Shown one piece after another: positions 39,095 through 47,697 of a stretch of 64,000 nt of DNA. Position 1 is the first letter of the stretch. Each line of letters opens with the position of its first letter. The notes beneath the pieces are model-generated. The model worked only from the letters and a program-made list of their open reading frames with translations. It made no database searches and was not told the DNA's origin. Both the position numbers and the translations under genes were made by a program. This stretch comes from Paracoccus sp. SCSIO 75233 (lineage in GTDB: Bacteria; Pseudomonadota; Alphaproteobacteria; Rhodobacterales; Rhodobacteraceae), in contig NZ_CP115757.1 of NCBI RefSeq assembly GCF_027912675.1, positions 2,046,001-2,110,000 on the forward strand, read 5' to 3'.

Positions 39095-39787
39095 TTACGT
39101 TGTTTCACCGTCTATCTCAGCCGCTACAAGCTCCTGCAACTGCCAGATGTAGTCGTCGTAAATGCCCGCTGCTTCAAGCCCTTGCGCGGTGCGGAGCAGG
39201 TATTCCGCCCCTGACCCCGCAGCACCGTTGGCCCGGGCAAGCCGTTTGGCCTGTTCGCGAATAGGCAGATCGGTCAGATCCACATCGACCGGATCGGCAT
39301 AGAACGTCAACGCCTCGCTGCGTCCCTGATCGGTTTCGACCTCGATCCAGCGCGCATTCGCCGACAGTTCGCGGGCCACGAGTTCGCGCTTCAGGATCGC
39401 ACGCATCGACTCGGTTTCAGTGCCCGTCAAGATATCGAGGACCAGCCCTTCGCAGCTCCCCCCCGATGCCAGTGCCAGCATCAAACCGGGCTGATCCGCG
39501 GAGCCCCGGAAATGATCCAGATGGATATTGAACTGCCGATGCCAGCCGATCGCCGTTGCCCTCCGGCGTGCGCCGACGGCAAAATCCGGGTTCCAGATCA
39601 AGGAACCATAAGCGAATATCGGGATGGGACGGTTCCTGCCGTCGGTCAGCGAAGCTGCCAGCCGGTCCAGATCCTCATCCTCCAGAAAATGCCAGTCTTC
39701 CTTGTGCTTCGGCCCGTCGACGAGCCGGGTGGCAAGGCGCACATGCTCATCCGTCAGCCGCAATTCGCTGGGTTTCGGATCAGACAT
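39095..39787 (-). CDS. ChaC-type gamma-glutamylcyclotransferase
   Basis: This 230-residue member of the ChaC/GGCT-like family is predicted to cleave glutathione to 5-oxoproline and Cys-Gly. The substrate motif is IFAYGSLIWNPDF, and an ELVARELSAN segment with the likely catalytic Glu follows. The trailing GSGAEYLLRTAQGLEAAGI block is typical of the family. ATG 39787 (MSDPKPSEL) overlaps the last 8 bp of parE on the same strand, so it is probably read from the parE transcript. Confidence 0.88.
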   Translation of the reverse strand: MSDPKPSELRLTDEHVRLATRLVDGPKHKEDWHFLEDEDLDRLAASLTDGRNRPIPIFAYGSLIWNPDFAVGARRRATAIGWHRQFNIHLDHFRGSADQPGLMLALASGGSCEGLVLDILTGTETESMRAILKRELVARELSANARWIEVETDQGRSEALTFYADPVDVDLTDLPIREQAKRLARANGAAGSGAEYLLRTAQGLEAAGIYDDYIWQLQELVAAEIDGETT

Positions 39788-41741
39788 CCAGTTCCTCGAC
39801 GAAGCGCGCGTTCTCCTGAATATACTGGAAACGCAGCTCCGGCTTCTTGCCCATGAGCCGCTCAACCAGATCACCGGTTTCGCCGGCGGCGTCTTCGTCG
39901 ATGCTGACCCGGATCAGCTTGCGCGTCTTCGGGTTCATCGTGGTTTCCTTGAGGTCCTTGGCGTCCATTTCGCCCAAACCTTTGAAACGCTGCACGTCGA
40001 TCTTGCCGCGCCCGCCGAGACCTTTTTCAAGCAGCCGATCCTTTTCGGCATCGTCGGCGACATAGACCCGCTCCGCCCCCTGCGTCAGCCGGTAAAGCGG
40101 CGGACAGGCAAGGTAGAGATGCCCCTTGTCAATCAGCGGGCGCATCTGGGTGAAGAAGAACGTCATCAGCAGGCTGGCGATATGCGCGCCGTCGACATCT
40201 GCGTCCGTCATGATGATGATCTTGTCGTAGCGCAGATCGTCAAGGTTGAACTTGGTGCCCATCCCGACGCCAAGCGCCTGGCAAAGATCGTTGATTTCCT
40301 GATTGGAGCCTAGCTTGGACGAAGCCGCGCCCAGCACGTTCAGGATTTTGCCCTTCAGCGGCAAAAGCGCCTGCGTCGCACGTTCGCGGGCCTGCTTGGC
40401 CGAGCCGCCTGCCGAGTCCCCCTCGACGATGAAAAGCTCCGTTCCGGCGCGGCTCTTGGCCGAGCAATCCACCAGCTTGCCCGGCAGCCGCAGCTTCTGC
40501 GTGGCGGTCTTGCGCTGCGTTTCTTTTTCCTGACGCCGGCGCAGGCGTTCTTCAGCCCGCAGGATCAGGAAATCGAGGATCGCGCCTGCGGATTTCGGGT
40601 CACTCGCCAACCAGTTGTCGAAATGGTCGCGCACCGCGCCTTCGACCAGACGCTGCGCCTCAACGGTTGCGAGCCGGTCCTTGGTCTGCCCGACGAATTC
40701 CGGTTCGCGGATGAAGCAGGACACAAGCGCGCAGCCGCCGGTAATCAGATCCTCACGGGTGATCTGTGCAGCCTTCTTGTTGTTCGCCAATTCGCCATAG
40801 GCGCGCACTCCCTTCAGGATCGCGGCCCAGAAACCGGCCTCATGCGTGCCGCCTTCTGGTGTCGGCACGGTGTTACAGTAGGACTGGATAAAACCGTCGC
40901 GAGAGGGCGTCCAGTTGATCGCCCAGTCGACCTTGCCGGGGACGCCGAAGCGTTCCTTGAAATCGACATTGCCCGAGAACGGGCGGTCGGCATAGGTGGT
41001 CACCCCATCCAGCGTCTCGGTCAGGTAATCGGCCAGACCGCCGGGGAAATGGAACGTCGCCTCAAGCGGGGTCTCACCATCGTCAATTTCCGATTTCCAG
41101 CGGATTTCGACGCCGCTGAACAGATAGGCTTTCGACTTCACCATTTTCAGCAGCCGCGCGGGCTTGAAACGGTGATGGCCGAAAATTTCCTCGTCCGCGT
41201 GGAAGATCACGGTCGTCCCGCGACGGTTTGGTGCGGCACCGATCTTTTCAGCCGGTCCCTGCGGCACCCCGCGAGAGAAGCGCTGCTCGAACAACTCCTT
41301 ATTCCGCGCGACCTGCACGACCATGCTGTCGGAGAGAGCATTCACGACCGAGGCCCCTACCCCGTGCAACCCGCCCGAGGTTTGATAGGCGTCGCCCGAA
41401 AACTTGCCGCCCGCGTGAAGCGTGCAAAGGATCACCTCAAGCGCCGACTTACCGGGGAATTTCGGGTGCGGATCAATCGGGATGCCGCGCCCATTGTCCC
41501 GGATGGTAACGGAGTAATCCGCCGCCAGTTCGACCTCGATCCGGCTGGCATGACCCGCGACGGCTTCGTCCATCGAGTTATCGAGGATCTCGGCCACCAG
41601 ATGATGCAGCGCGCGTTCATCCGTGCCGCCGATATACATGCCCGGACGTTTGCGGACCGGCTCCAACCCCTCCAGCACCTCAATGGAGGCGGCGGAATAG
41701 CTGGTGTCCTCCGTCGTTGTCGGGAATAGATCGTCGGCCAT
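39780..41741 (-). CDS. parE: DNA topoisomerase IV subunit B
   Basis: ParE is the ATPase subunit of topoisomerase IV, which decatenates daughter chromosomes with ParC. The 653 residues contain the GHKL ATPase (EILDNSMDEAVAGHA, GGLHGVGASVVNALS), the transducer domain, and the TOPRIM motifs ELFIVEGDSAGGSAKQ and MTDADVDGAHI. The C-terminus RFKGLGEMDAKDLKETTMNP is typical. It is compact and lacks the ~170-residue GyrB insertion. ATG 41741 fits. parC is not in the window. Confidence 0.96.
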   Translation of the reverse strand: MADDLFPTTTEDTSYSAASIEVLEGLEPVRKRPGMYIGGTDERALHHLVAEILDNSMDEAVAGHASRIEVELAADYSVTIRDNGRGIPIDPHPKFPGKSALEVILCTLHAGGKFSGDAYQTSGGLHGVGASVVNALSDSMVVQVARNKELFEQRFSRGVPQGPAEKIGAAPNRRGTTVIFHADEEIFGHHRFKPARLLKMVKSKAYLFSGVEIRWKSEIDDGETPLEATFHFPGGLADYLTETLDGVTTYADRPFSGNVDFKERFGVPGKVDWAINWTPSRDGFIQSYCNTVPTPEGGTHEAGFWAAILKGVRAYGELANNKKAAQITREDLITGGCALVSCFIREPEFVGQTKDRLATVEAQRLVEGAVRDHFDNWLASDPKSAGAILDFLILRAEERLRRRQEKETQRKTATQKLRLPGKLVDCSAKSRAGTELFIVEGDSAGGSAKQARERATQALLPLKGKILNVLGAASSKLGSNQEINDLCQALGVGMGTKFNLDDLRYDKIIIMTDADVDGAHIASLLMTFFFTQMRPLIDKGHLYLACPPLYRLTQGAERVYVADDAEKDRLLEKGLGGRGKIDVQRFKGLGEMDAKDLKETTMNPKTRKLIRVSIDEDAAGETGDLVERLMGKKPELRFQYIQENARFVEELDV

Positions 41742-41837
41742 GCTCTGCTCGCATTATGGTTTTGGCGGTTATCTCATGAAGCGGCACGCTGGGGCAAGGC
41801 TTCGTCGGCCTGTTCCGTCGCGCCGGGAAAACGGCGA

Positions 41838-42218
41838 TCAGGGATGACCGCGCAACCAGTCAGCCAGATCGCCATCGTCAATCTTGCCTTGGGCGAGCGC
41901 GATGATTTTCTGGCCCATCACATCCTCGGTTACATCGGGTTCCGCGGCACCGTTCATGTCCAGCACGATCTGCATCACGCGATAAGCAGTCCGCTTGTTC
42001 GCGTCGTTGAAACAATGTCCCTGCGAGATGGCCATGGCGTAGGCGGCAGCAAGCGCAAAGACATTATCGATCATGCCGTACGCCAACCGATTTTCGACTC
42101 GTGCCAACGCTCCCGAAAGCGATTTGTCCCGTGCCATGCCGGTCAATTCACCTTGGTTCAGAACGGTATCATGGATCATCTCGACCATGTCAGCCGAGGG
42201 AAGCAACCAGTCAGTCAT
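41838..42218 (-). CDS. doc: Doc-type toxin (Fic fold)
   Basis: This 126-residue toxin is of the Phd-Doc type II toxin-antitoxin family. Doc proteins phosphorylate and inactivate EF-Tu. The Doc/Fic motif is H68-C-F-N-D72-A-N74-K75-R76, close to the Doc consensus HxFx(D/E)xNKR and with all key residues kept. It starts 3 nt after the antitoxin stop, so the pair is coupled. Nothing mobile is visible around it; it sits between parE and a GST gene. Confidence 0.92.
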   Translation of the reverse strand: MTDWLLPSADMVEMIHDTVLNQGELTGMARDKSLSGALARVENRLAYGMIDNVFALAAAYAMAISQGHCFNDANKRTAYRVMQIVLDMNGAAEPDVTEDVMGQKIIALAQGKIDDGDLADWLRGHP

Positions 42219-42221
42219 CGA

Positions 42222-42470
42222 TTACTTGTCGCGCAGATAGTCCAGCACAGGCTGCGCACGTTCTTTCGTACGCTGCAGCGATTGCATCACCTCATCACGC
42301 GTCGCATGGCGATGCTGCACCTTCTCCGTCGCCTCTTCCGGCACCAGATAGCCCACCAATTGCGAGTTCTTCAGGATCGCCACCGGCTTGCCACCGGAGC
42401 GTTCCAGCACCTTATGCGGCTCGCGCAGTTCGGTCATGGTGCAGATATGGTTGGTCAACAGGCGGGTCAT
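42222..42470 (-). CDS. Phd/YefM-type antitoxin
   Basis: This 82-residue antitoxin precedes doc. The N-terminal dimer and DNA-binding part (MTRLLTNHICTMTELREPHK, VLERSGGKPVAILKNSQLVG) matches the Phd fold. The C-terminal tail, rich in charged residues, would wrap the toxin. The longest frame begins at 42503, but ATG 42470 has AAAGGA 6 nt upstream. The AT-rich palindrome just upstream is a natural autoregulatory operator. Confidence 0.88.
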   Translation of the reverse strand: MTRLLTNHICTMTELREPHKVLERSGGKPVAILKNSQLVGYLVPEEATEKVQHRHATRDEVMQSLQRTKERAQPVLDYLRDK

Positions 42471-42492
42471 GGCGCATCCTTTCAGATGTACC

Positions 42493-42515
42493 ATATATTG
42501 CATATTACAATATAT
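42493..42515. promoter_or_regulatory. Palindromic operator of the phd-doc pair
   Basis: ATATATTG-CATATTA-CAATATAT is a perfect 8-bp inverted repeat 23 bp upstream of the antitoxin start. The surrounding ~40 bp are almost pure A/T in a GC-rich genome and probably also hold the -10 element. Phd-type antitoxins repress their own promoters by binding such palindromes. Confidence 0.65.
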
Positions 42516-42525
42516 ATTTCAATAT

Positions 42526-43185
42526 CTACGCCGACTCTGCCAGCCTTGCCTGCCACATTTTCTGAAACGCCGGCCGCGCCTGCGCATCGTCAAGCCATTG
42601 GCGGATCGCCGGGAACTGCTCGATCAGGGGCGCGTAGCTCTGCGCATAGCGGATCGTTTCTGCCATATTAATGTCCGCAACCGTGAAGCGTCCCTTGACC
42701 AGATGACCATGCCGGGAAATCTGATCGTCGATGACCTTCAGGGGCCGGACGAGACGCTCGGCGGCATTCGCGATAATCGCCTGATCCTCACCATTTTGCT
42801 GCTGGCCGCGATCATGAAGGAAAAGCAGGGTCAGGGCGTCGGGTTCGACTGCAGTCGCCGCGTAGAAGCTCCACTGCATCATCCCGGCATCCTCCTCCGC
42901 ATCTTCAGGACCGAAGGGCGCGCCGTGTTTGCGAGCGAGATACAGGTTGATCGCGTAGGATTCGGACATGACCAGCCCGTCATCCTCGATCACCGGGATG
43001 GAACCGGCAGGAGACAGCTTGCGGAAACTGTCGGAATGCGTGTTCAGCGGCGCGTCCGGCGCATCGGGATCGGCCAGACGATACGCCTGTATGACCGGGT
43101 TCTGGCGAAACGGCAGCCCGATCTCGTGGCACAGCCAGATGATGCGGGAAGCGCGCGAACGGGTAACGCCGTGGATGGTCAGCAT
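42526..43185 (-). CDS. Glutathione S-transferase family protein
   Basis: A 219-residue two-domain GST. The thioredoxin-like N-terminal half contains SRASRIIWLCHEIGLPF and the glutathione-binding loop GSIPVIEDDGLVMSESYAI (cis-Pro, then E-S). The all-helical C-terminal half contains GRFTVADINMAETIRYAQS. The substrate is unknown. ATG 43185 has GGAG 6 nt upstream. It stands alone, upstream of and on the same strand as phd-doc. Confidence 0.9.
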   Translation of the reverse strand: MLTIHGVTRSRASRIIWLCHEIGLPFRQNPVIQAYRLADPDAPDAPLNTHSDSFRKLSPAGSIPVIEDDGLVMSESYAINLYLARKHGAPFGPEDAEEDAGMMQWSFYAATAVEPDALTLLFLHDRGQQQNGEDQAIIANAAERLVRPLKVIDDQISRHGHLVKGRFTVADINMAETIRYAQSYAPLIEQFPAIRQWLDDAQARPAFQKMWQARLAESA

Positions 43186-43323
43186 GGGGATCTCCGGCTT
43201 GGGTGAGGGCTTGCGGGATGCGTAAAACCTGCCCCGAAAATCAATGATAACTTGATCGAGCGCAAGGTAGCCTTGTCACACACTCGTTACATAAGGCCGA
43301 ATCTCTTGCCGAAAGGACATTTT

Positions 43324-44379
43324 ATGCCCGACGACACGCCGAATACGGCCATTTCAGCCGAAGAAAAAACACCGGTCTCGCCCGCATTTCCAACCGTCAG
43401 CCAGGATCAGGTCCGCGCCGCGTTCGAAAGCGGCCGCTACCCCTATCGCAGAAAGATGGCGCGCAGACGCTATGAGCTGGAGAAAGCCCAGCTTCAGGCC
43501 GAATTGCTGAAAGTTCAGAAATGGGCGCAGGACACCGGGCAGCGTTTCGTCATCCTGTTCGAAGGCCGCGATGCCGCTGGCAAGGGCGGCACGATCAAGC
43601 GGTTCAACGAACATCTCAATCCACGGCTGGCCCGCGTCATTGCGCTGAACAAGCCCACGGACGAAGAACGTGGGCAGTGGTATTTTCAACGCTATATCAA
43701 CCACCTGCCAACCTCCGGCGAAATGACATTCTACGACCGCAGCTGGTATAACCGCGCCGGGGTCGAGCGGGTCATGGGGTTCTGTACCGCATCGGAGTAT
43801 CTGGAATTCATGCGTCAGGCCCCGGAGTTTGAGCGTATGCTGGTCCGCTCCGGCATCCGGCTTTATAAATACTGGTTCTCTGTCACCCGCGAAGAACAGC
43901 GCCGCAGGTTCGCCGCGCGCGAGACCGACCCACTGAAGCAATGGAAGCTCAGCCCTATCGACAAGGCCTCGCTCGACAAGTGGGACGAATATACCGAGGC
44001 CAAGGAGGCGATGTTCTTCTACACCGATACCGCCGACGCGCCTTGGGTGATTGTCAAGTCGAACGACAAGAAACGGGCCCGGCTGAACTGCATGCGGCAT
44101 TTCCTGTCGACGCTGGATTATCCCGGCAAGAACCTCGACATCGTGCTGCCCCCCGATCCGCTGATCGTCGGACATGCGAGCCATGTGGTCCACGGCATCA
44201 CCAATATTATCGATGCGCCGGTCCACCCGGAATCACCGGCTCATCCGCGCCGCCGCAAGGCTGCCGCGAAAGCAAAATCGGAGCCGAAAGCGGACGACGC
44301 GTCGCAAAAGGAACCTGCATCATCCGAGGCAGCGAAGCCTGCCGACGAGGCCGCGGCACCAGCGGGGAAAGAGGCTTAA
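43324..44379 (+). CDS. ppk2: Polyphosphate kinase 2
   Basis: This PPK2-family enzyme moves phosphate between polyphosphate and nucleotides. The 351 residues have Walker A FEGRDAAGKGGTIKRF, the second motif FYDRSWYNRAGVERVMGFC and the lid region QWKLSPIDKASLDKWDEYTE. A catalytic core of about 260 residues is followed by a ~45-residue Lys/Ala/Pro/Glu-rich tail that looks disordered. The N-terminal ~45 residues are also low-complexity. ATG 43324 has AAAGGA 6 nt upstream. No ppk1 is present. Confidence 0.93.
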   Translation: MPDDTPNTAISAEEKTPVSPAFPTVSQDQVRAAFESGRYPYRRKMARRRYELEKAQLQAELLKVQKWAQDTGQRFVILFEGRDAAGKGGTIKRFNEHLNPRLARVIALNKPTDEERGQWYFQRYINHLPTSGEMTFYDRSWYNRAGVERVMGFCTASEYLEFMRQAPEFERMLVRSGIRLYKYWFSVTREEQRRRFAARETDPLKQWKLSPIDKASLDKWDEYTEAKEAMFFYTDTADAPWVIVKSNDKKRARLNCMRHFLSTLDYPGKNLDIVLPPDPLIVGHASHVVHGITNIIDAPVHPESPAHPRRRKAAAKAKSEPKADDASQKEPASSEAAKPADEAAAPAGKEA

Positions 44380-44404
44380 CCTCCCCGCCGGTCAAACTCG
44401 CCGG

Positions 44405-45466
44405 TCAAATCCAATCGTCAACGCCTGATCCAGTCAGTTCCGACAGGCTGGTCAGGCCTTGGCGTTCGGCCCGCTGATCCAGACCCTTTGCGATTTCCGC
44501 CGCCAGCGAAAACCCGCCATAGATAAGCGCGGAATAGATCTGCACCGCCGTCGCACCGGCGCGCATCTTTTGCCAGGCATCCTCGACGCTGCCTATCCCA
44601 CCCACACCGATCAGCGGAATATGACCGCCGGTCATACGGTAGAGCCGGGCGAGCACACGGGTCGAGCGCGCAAAAAGCGGACGCCCCGATAGACCGCCGG
44701 TTTCGCTGGCCTGAGGGTCGGTCAGGCTCTCGCGGGAAACCGTGGTATTCGTTGCAATGATTGCGTCCACCCCAACCGATTTCGCGACATTCGCGATATC
44801 CGCAATTCCGGCGTCATCCAGATCCGGCGCGATTTTCAGAAAGACCGGACGGCGCGCGGGCAGCGCATCACGCGCGGAGATTACACCTGCAAGCAAAGCC
44901 GTAAGCGCATCCGCCCCCTGCAAATCGCGCAGTTTTTCGGTATTGGGGGAGGAGACGTTGACGGTCAGGAAGTCTGCGGCCTGTCCGGCGATCCGCACGA
45001 CCTCCGCGAAATCAGCAGCGCGATCAGGGCTGTCCTTGTTCGCGCCGATATTCAACCCGACCGGAATGCCGCCGGGACGGGCTGCAAGGCGCGCAGCAAT
45101 TGCCTCGGCCCCGTCATTGTTGAAACCGAAACGATTGATGATCGCGCCGTTCTCGCTCAGTCGGAAAAGACGGGGCTTCGGGTTGCCCGGCTGAGGCCGG
45201 GGTGTCGCCGCGCCGCATTCGATGAAACCGAAGCCCGCCCCCATCAGGGCCTGAACCGCGCGTGCATTCTTGTCGTACCCCGCCGCAAGTCCGACCGGGT
45301 TTGCAAGATCAAGCCCGGCCAGACGCGTCCGCAATCGGGGAGAGCTGATCGGATCACCGGGTAACGGGACAAGACCAGAACCAAGCGCCTTGATCGAAAG
45401 ATCATGCGCTTTTTCGGGGTCCATACGGTGTAGCAGCCCCATGCCTGTGCGCTCGATCAGGTTCAT
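44405..45466 (-). CDS. pyrD: Dihydroorotate dehydrogenase (quinone), class 2
   Basis: PyrD oxidises dihydroorotate to orotate, passing electrons to membrane quinone. The 353 residues show the N-terminal membrane-associating helices ([20 protein letters not shown]), [19 protein letters not shown], the serine-base segment [18 protein letters not shown] (class 2 has Ser where class 1 has Cys), and the FMN-phosphate loops [13 protein letters not shown]. Its start overlaps the DUF952 stop by 4 nt (ATGA). Confidence 0.95.
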   Translation of the reverse strand: MNLIERTGMGLLHRMDPEKAHDLSIKALGSGLVPLPGDPISSPRLRTRLAGLDLANPVGLAAGYDKNARAVQALMGAGFGFIECGAATPRPQPGNPKPRLFRLSENGAIINRFGFNNDGAEAIAARLAARPGGIPVGLNIGANKDSPDRAADFAEVVRIAGQAADFLTVNVSSPNTEKLRDLQGADALTALLAGVISARDALPARRPVFLKIAPDLDDAGIADIANVAKSVGVDAIIATNTTVSRESLTDPQASETGGLSGRPLFARSTRVLARLYRMTGGHIPLIGVGGIGSVEDAWQKMRAGATAVQIYSALIYGGFSLAAEIAKGLDQRAERQGLTSLSELTGSGVDDWI

Positions 45467-45798
45467 TCAAGTTCTCCAATATCATGACCGCCCGGGCCCA
45501 GGGGAAGCGGGCGCGACCAGACGACGTCATCCAGTTTCAACGCCCTGTAAAGATGCGGAAACAACAGACCGCCGCGTGACGGTTCCCATTTCAGATCATC
45601 CCCCATCCCCGCCGGATCGCAGGCCAGCAGAACCAGACCGCTTTCACCGGCGAAGTGCTTTTCAAGCGTACCGGCCAGCGTGTCTGCGGTCGAAAAATGG
45701 ACAAAGCCATCGGCCAAATCAACCGGCGCACCGGCGGATATCCCGTCTTGCTGAAGCTGCCGCCATTCTGCGGCGCGAAGGACTTTGAAAATCATCAT
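45463..45798 (-). CDS. DUF952 family protein
   Basis: This 111-residue protein has the DUF952 pattern: [16 protein letters not shown] at the start, [12 protein letters not shown] in the middle and [19 protein letters not shown] near the end. The fold resembles ADP-ribosyltransferase-like small domains, but the activity is unknown. It overlaps pyrD by 4 nt, so it leads a two-gene unit, a pairing I infer to be conserved in relatives. Confidence 0.87.
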   Translation of the reverse strand: MMIFKVLRAAEWRQLQQDGISAGAPVDLADGFVHFSTADTLAGTLEKHFAGESGLVLLACDPAGMGDDLKWEPSRGGLLFPHLYRALKLDDVVWSRPLPLGPGGHDIGELE

Positions 45799-45922
45799 GC
45801 AAAGTGTTTCCGCCGAGCCGCCGTCATGGTCAAGAGCAAGTTACGTCACGGGATTGTTGCAATCCGGCAGTACCAGTTCAGCGTTTGACCTGTCGCGAAA
45901 CGCGGGTCAAAGTGGCATTTAT

Positions 45923-45940
45923 GTGACGTTTTTATGACAC
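45923..45940 (-). promoter_or_regulatory. Candidate PhoB box between the DUF952 and 5'-nucleotidase genes
   Basis: Read on the minus strand the site is GTGTCATAAAAACGTCAC, matching about 14 of 18 positions of the PhoB consensus CTGTCATAWATCTGTCAC. It has two GTCA cores 11 bp apart. It lies only 19 bp before the 5'-nucleotidase ATG, so its orientation suits the leftward DUF952-pyrD unit better, or it may act as a repressing or distal site. Confidence 0.4.
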
Positions 45941-45959
45941 CCCGATCAAGGAGAGTTTC

Positions 45960-47636
45960 ATGTCCAAGACCCGCCTGTTGGCAACCGCAGCAAGCCTCGC
46001 CCTGACCGGCGGAATGGCCCACGCCGAATCAGTGCTGCATATTCTTCACACCAATGACTTTCACAGCCGTATCGAGTCGATCAATAAATACGATTCGACC
46101 TGTGACGCGGAAACCGAAGAGGCTGGCGAGTGTTTCGGCGGCTCGGCACGTCTGGCAACCAAGATTGCCGAGCTTCGCGCCGAGTTCGAAGCCGCCGGCG
46201 AGCCCGTTCTGTTACTGGATGGCGGCGACCAGTTCCAGGGCAGCCTGTTCTACTCGACCTACAAGGGCAAGGCGGCGGCTGAGTTCATGAATACGCTCGG
46301 CTATGATGCGATGGCCGTTGGCAATCACGAATTCGATGACGGCCCCGAGGGGCTGGTGGCACTGATCGAGGCCGCAGATTTTCCCGTGCTGTCGGCCAAC
46401 ATAGATGCCAGCCAGTCGAACCTGCTGGCGGATAAGCTGGTCGGTTCCGCCGTTGTCGATCTGGATGGCGAAAAGATCGGGATCGTCGGCGGCACCACGA
46501 TCAACACGCCTGAGATCAGCTCTCCCGGCGACGCGCTGATCTTTCAGGGTCAGGTTGACGGCATCGCCGCCGATGTCGAGGAGCTGACGGAACAGGGCAT
46601 CAACAAGATCGTCGCCGTCACACATATCGGCTTTCAGGGCGAACAGGAGCTTGCTGCGAATATTCCGGGCCTCGACGCGGTCGTCGGCGGCCACTCCAAC
46701 ACCTTCTTGTCGAACACCGATGAAAGCGCGGAAGGTCCCTACCCGTTCATGGTCGACGGTGCCGACGGCACGCAGGTGCCCGTTGTTCAGGCATATGCTT
46801 ACGGCAAATATCTCGGCCACCTGAAGCTGACTTTCGACAACGACGGCAAGGTGATTGCGGCTGAGGGTGAGCCGATCCTGATCGACAATTCGGTCGAGCC
46901 GGACGCAGAGGTCGCCGCACGCATCGCGGAACTCGGCGCGCCGATTGAGGAACTCAAGACCCGGATCGTCGCCGAAACCGCCGTGCCGATCGGCGCCGAT
47001 CGCGTCGATTGCCGGGCCAAGGAATGCGTCATGGGTTCGCTTGTCGCGGATGCGATGCTCGACCGGGTGAAGGAACAGGGCATTCAGATCGCCATCCAGA
47101 ACGGCGGCGGCCTGCGCGCCTCCATCGACGCAGGCCCGATCTCGATGGGTGAGGTGATTTCCGTTCTGCCGTTCCAGAACACGCTGTCGACCTTCCTGCT
47201 GAAAGGCGAGGATGTGGTCGCTGCCTTGGAAAACGGTGCCAGCCAGATCGAGGAGGGTGCGGGCCGTTTCGCACAGGTTGCCGGTCTGAAATACACCGTC
47301 GATCCCGCGGCGGAGGCCGGAAGCCGGATCAGCGACGTTCAGGTGATGATGGACGGCGCATGGACCGCGATTGATCCGCAGGCGGAGTATGGCGTGGTGT
47401 CGAACAATTACATGCGCAGCGGCGGCGATGGCTATGACGTTTTCGCGGTCAACGGCATGAAGGCGTATGATTTTGGCCCGGATCTGGCGGATGTTCTGGC
47501 CGAATACCTGATCCAGCAAGGACCGGATTTCGAGCCCGCAACCGATGGCCGGATTACTGTCCTGGGTGATGCAGGCGATGATGCTTCCGCCGAGACCGGC
47601 GAAAATGCTGACGGTGGAGAGGCCGCAGCGGAATAA
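45960..47636 (+). CDS. Periplasmic 5'-nucleotidase / UshA-like metallophosphatase
   Basis: This 558-residue exported enzyme is predicted to hydrolyse nucleotides or UDP-sugars for phosphate and nucleoside salvage. It has a signal peptide ending AHA (residue 21). The metallophosphatase domain (about 24-330) has HTNDFHSRIE, DGGDQFQGS, GNHEFDDG and GGHSNT. The substrate-binding 5'-nucleotidase C domain (about 350-530) has NGGGLRASI and NNYMRSGGDGYDVF. A short acidic tail ends it. AAGGAGA precedes ATG 45960. The PhoB-like site upstream would fit phosphate control. Confidence 0.92.
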   Translation: MSKTRLLATAASLALTGGMAHAESVLHILHTNDFHSRIESINKYDSTCDAETEEAGECFGGSARLATKIAELRAEFEAAGEPVLLLDGGDQFQGSLFYSTYKGKAAAEFMNTLGYDAMAVGNHEFDDGPEGLVALIEAADFPVLSANIDASQSNLLADKLVGSAVVDLDGEKIGIVGGTTINTPEISSPGDALIFQGQVDGIAADVEELTEQGINKIVAVTHIGFQGEQELAANIPGLDAVVGGHSNTFLSNTDESAEGPYPFMVDGADGTQVPVVQAYAYGKYLGHLKLTFDNDGKVIAAEGEPILIDNSVEPDAEVAARIAELGAPIEELKTRIVAETAVPIGADRVDCRAKECVMGSLVADAMLDRVKEQGIQIAIQNGGGLRASIDAGPISMGEVISVLPFQNTLSTFLLKGEDVVAALENGASQIEEGAGRFAQVAGLKYTVDPAAEAGSRISDVQVMMDGAWTAIDPQAEYGVVSNNYMRSGGDGYDVFAVNGMKAYDFGPDLADVLAEYLIQQGPDFEPATDGRITVLGDAGDDASAETGENADGGEAAAE

Positions 47637-47666
47637 CCACTTCGCATGAGGCCATCGACGAAGCAG

Positions 47667-47697
47667 ACCGGCCCGTAACCAACGGGCCGGTTCTTCG
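47667..47697. terminator. Terminator after the 5'-nucleotidase gene, shared with the Hint gene
   Basis: ACCGGCCCGT-AACCA-ACGGGCCGGT is a perfect 10-bp stem followed by TCTTCGTT, between the two convergent genes. Confidence 0.85.

Noticed and set aside
41838..42470. Mobile genomic island around the Phd-Doc pair
   Set aside because: No integrase, transposase, tRNA or flanking repeat; neighbours are the core genes parE and a GST.
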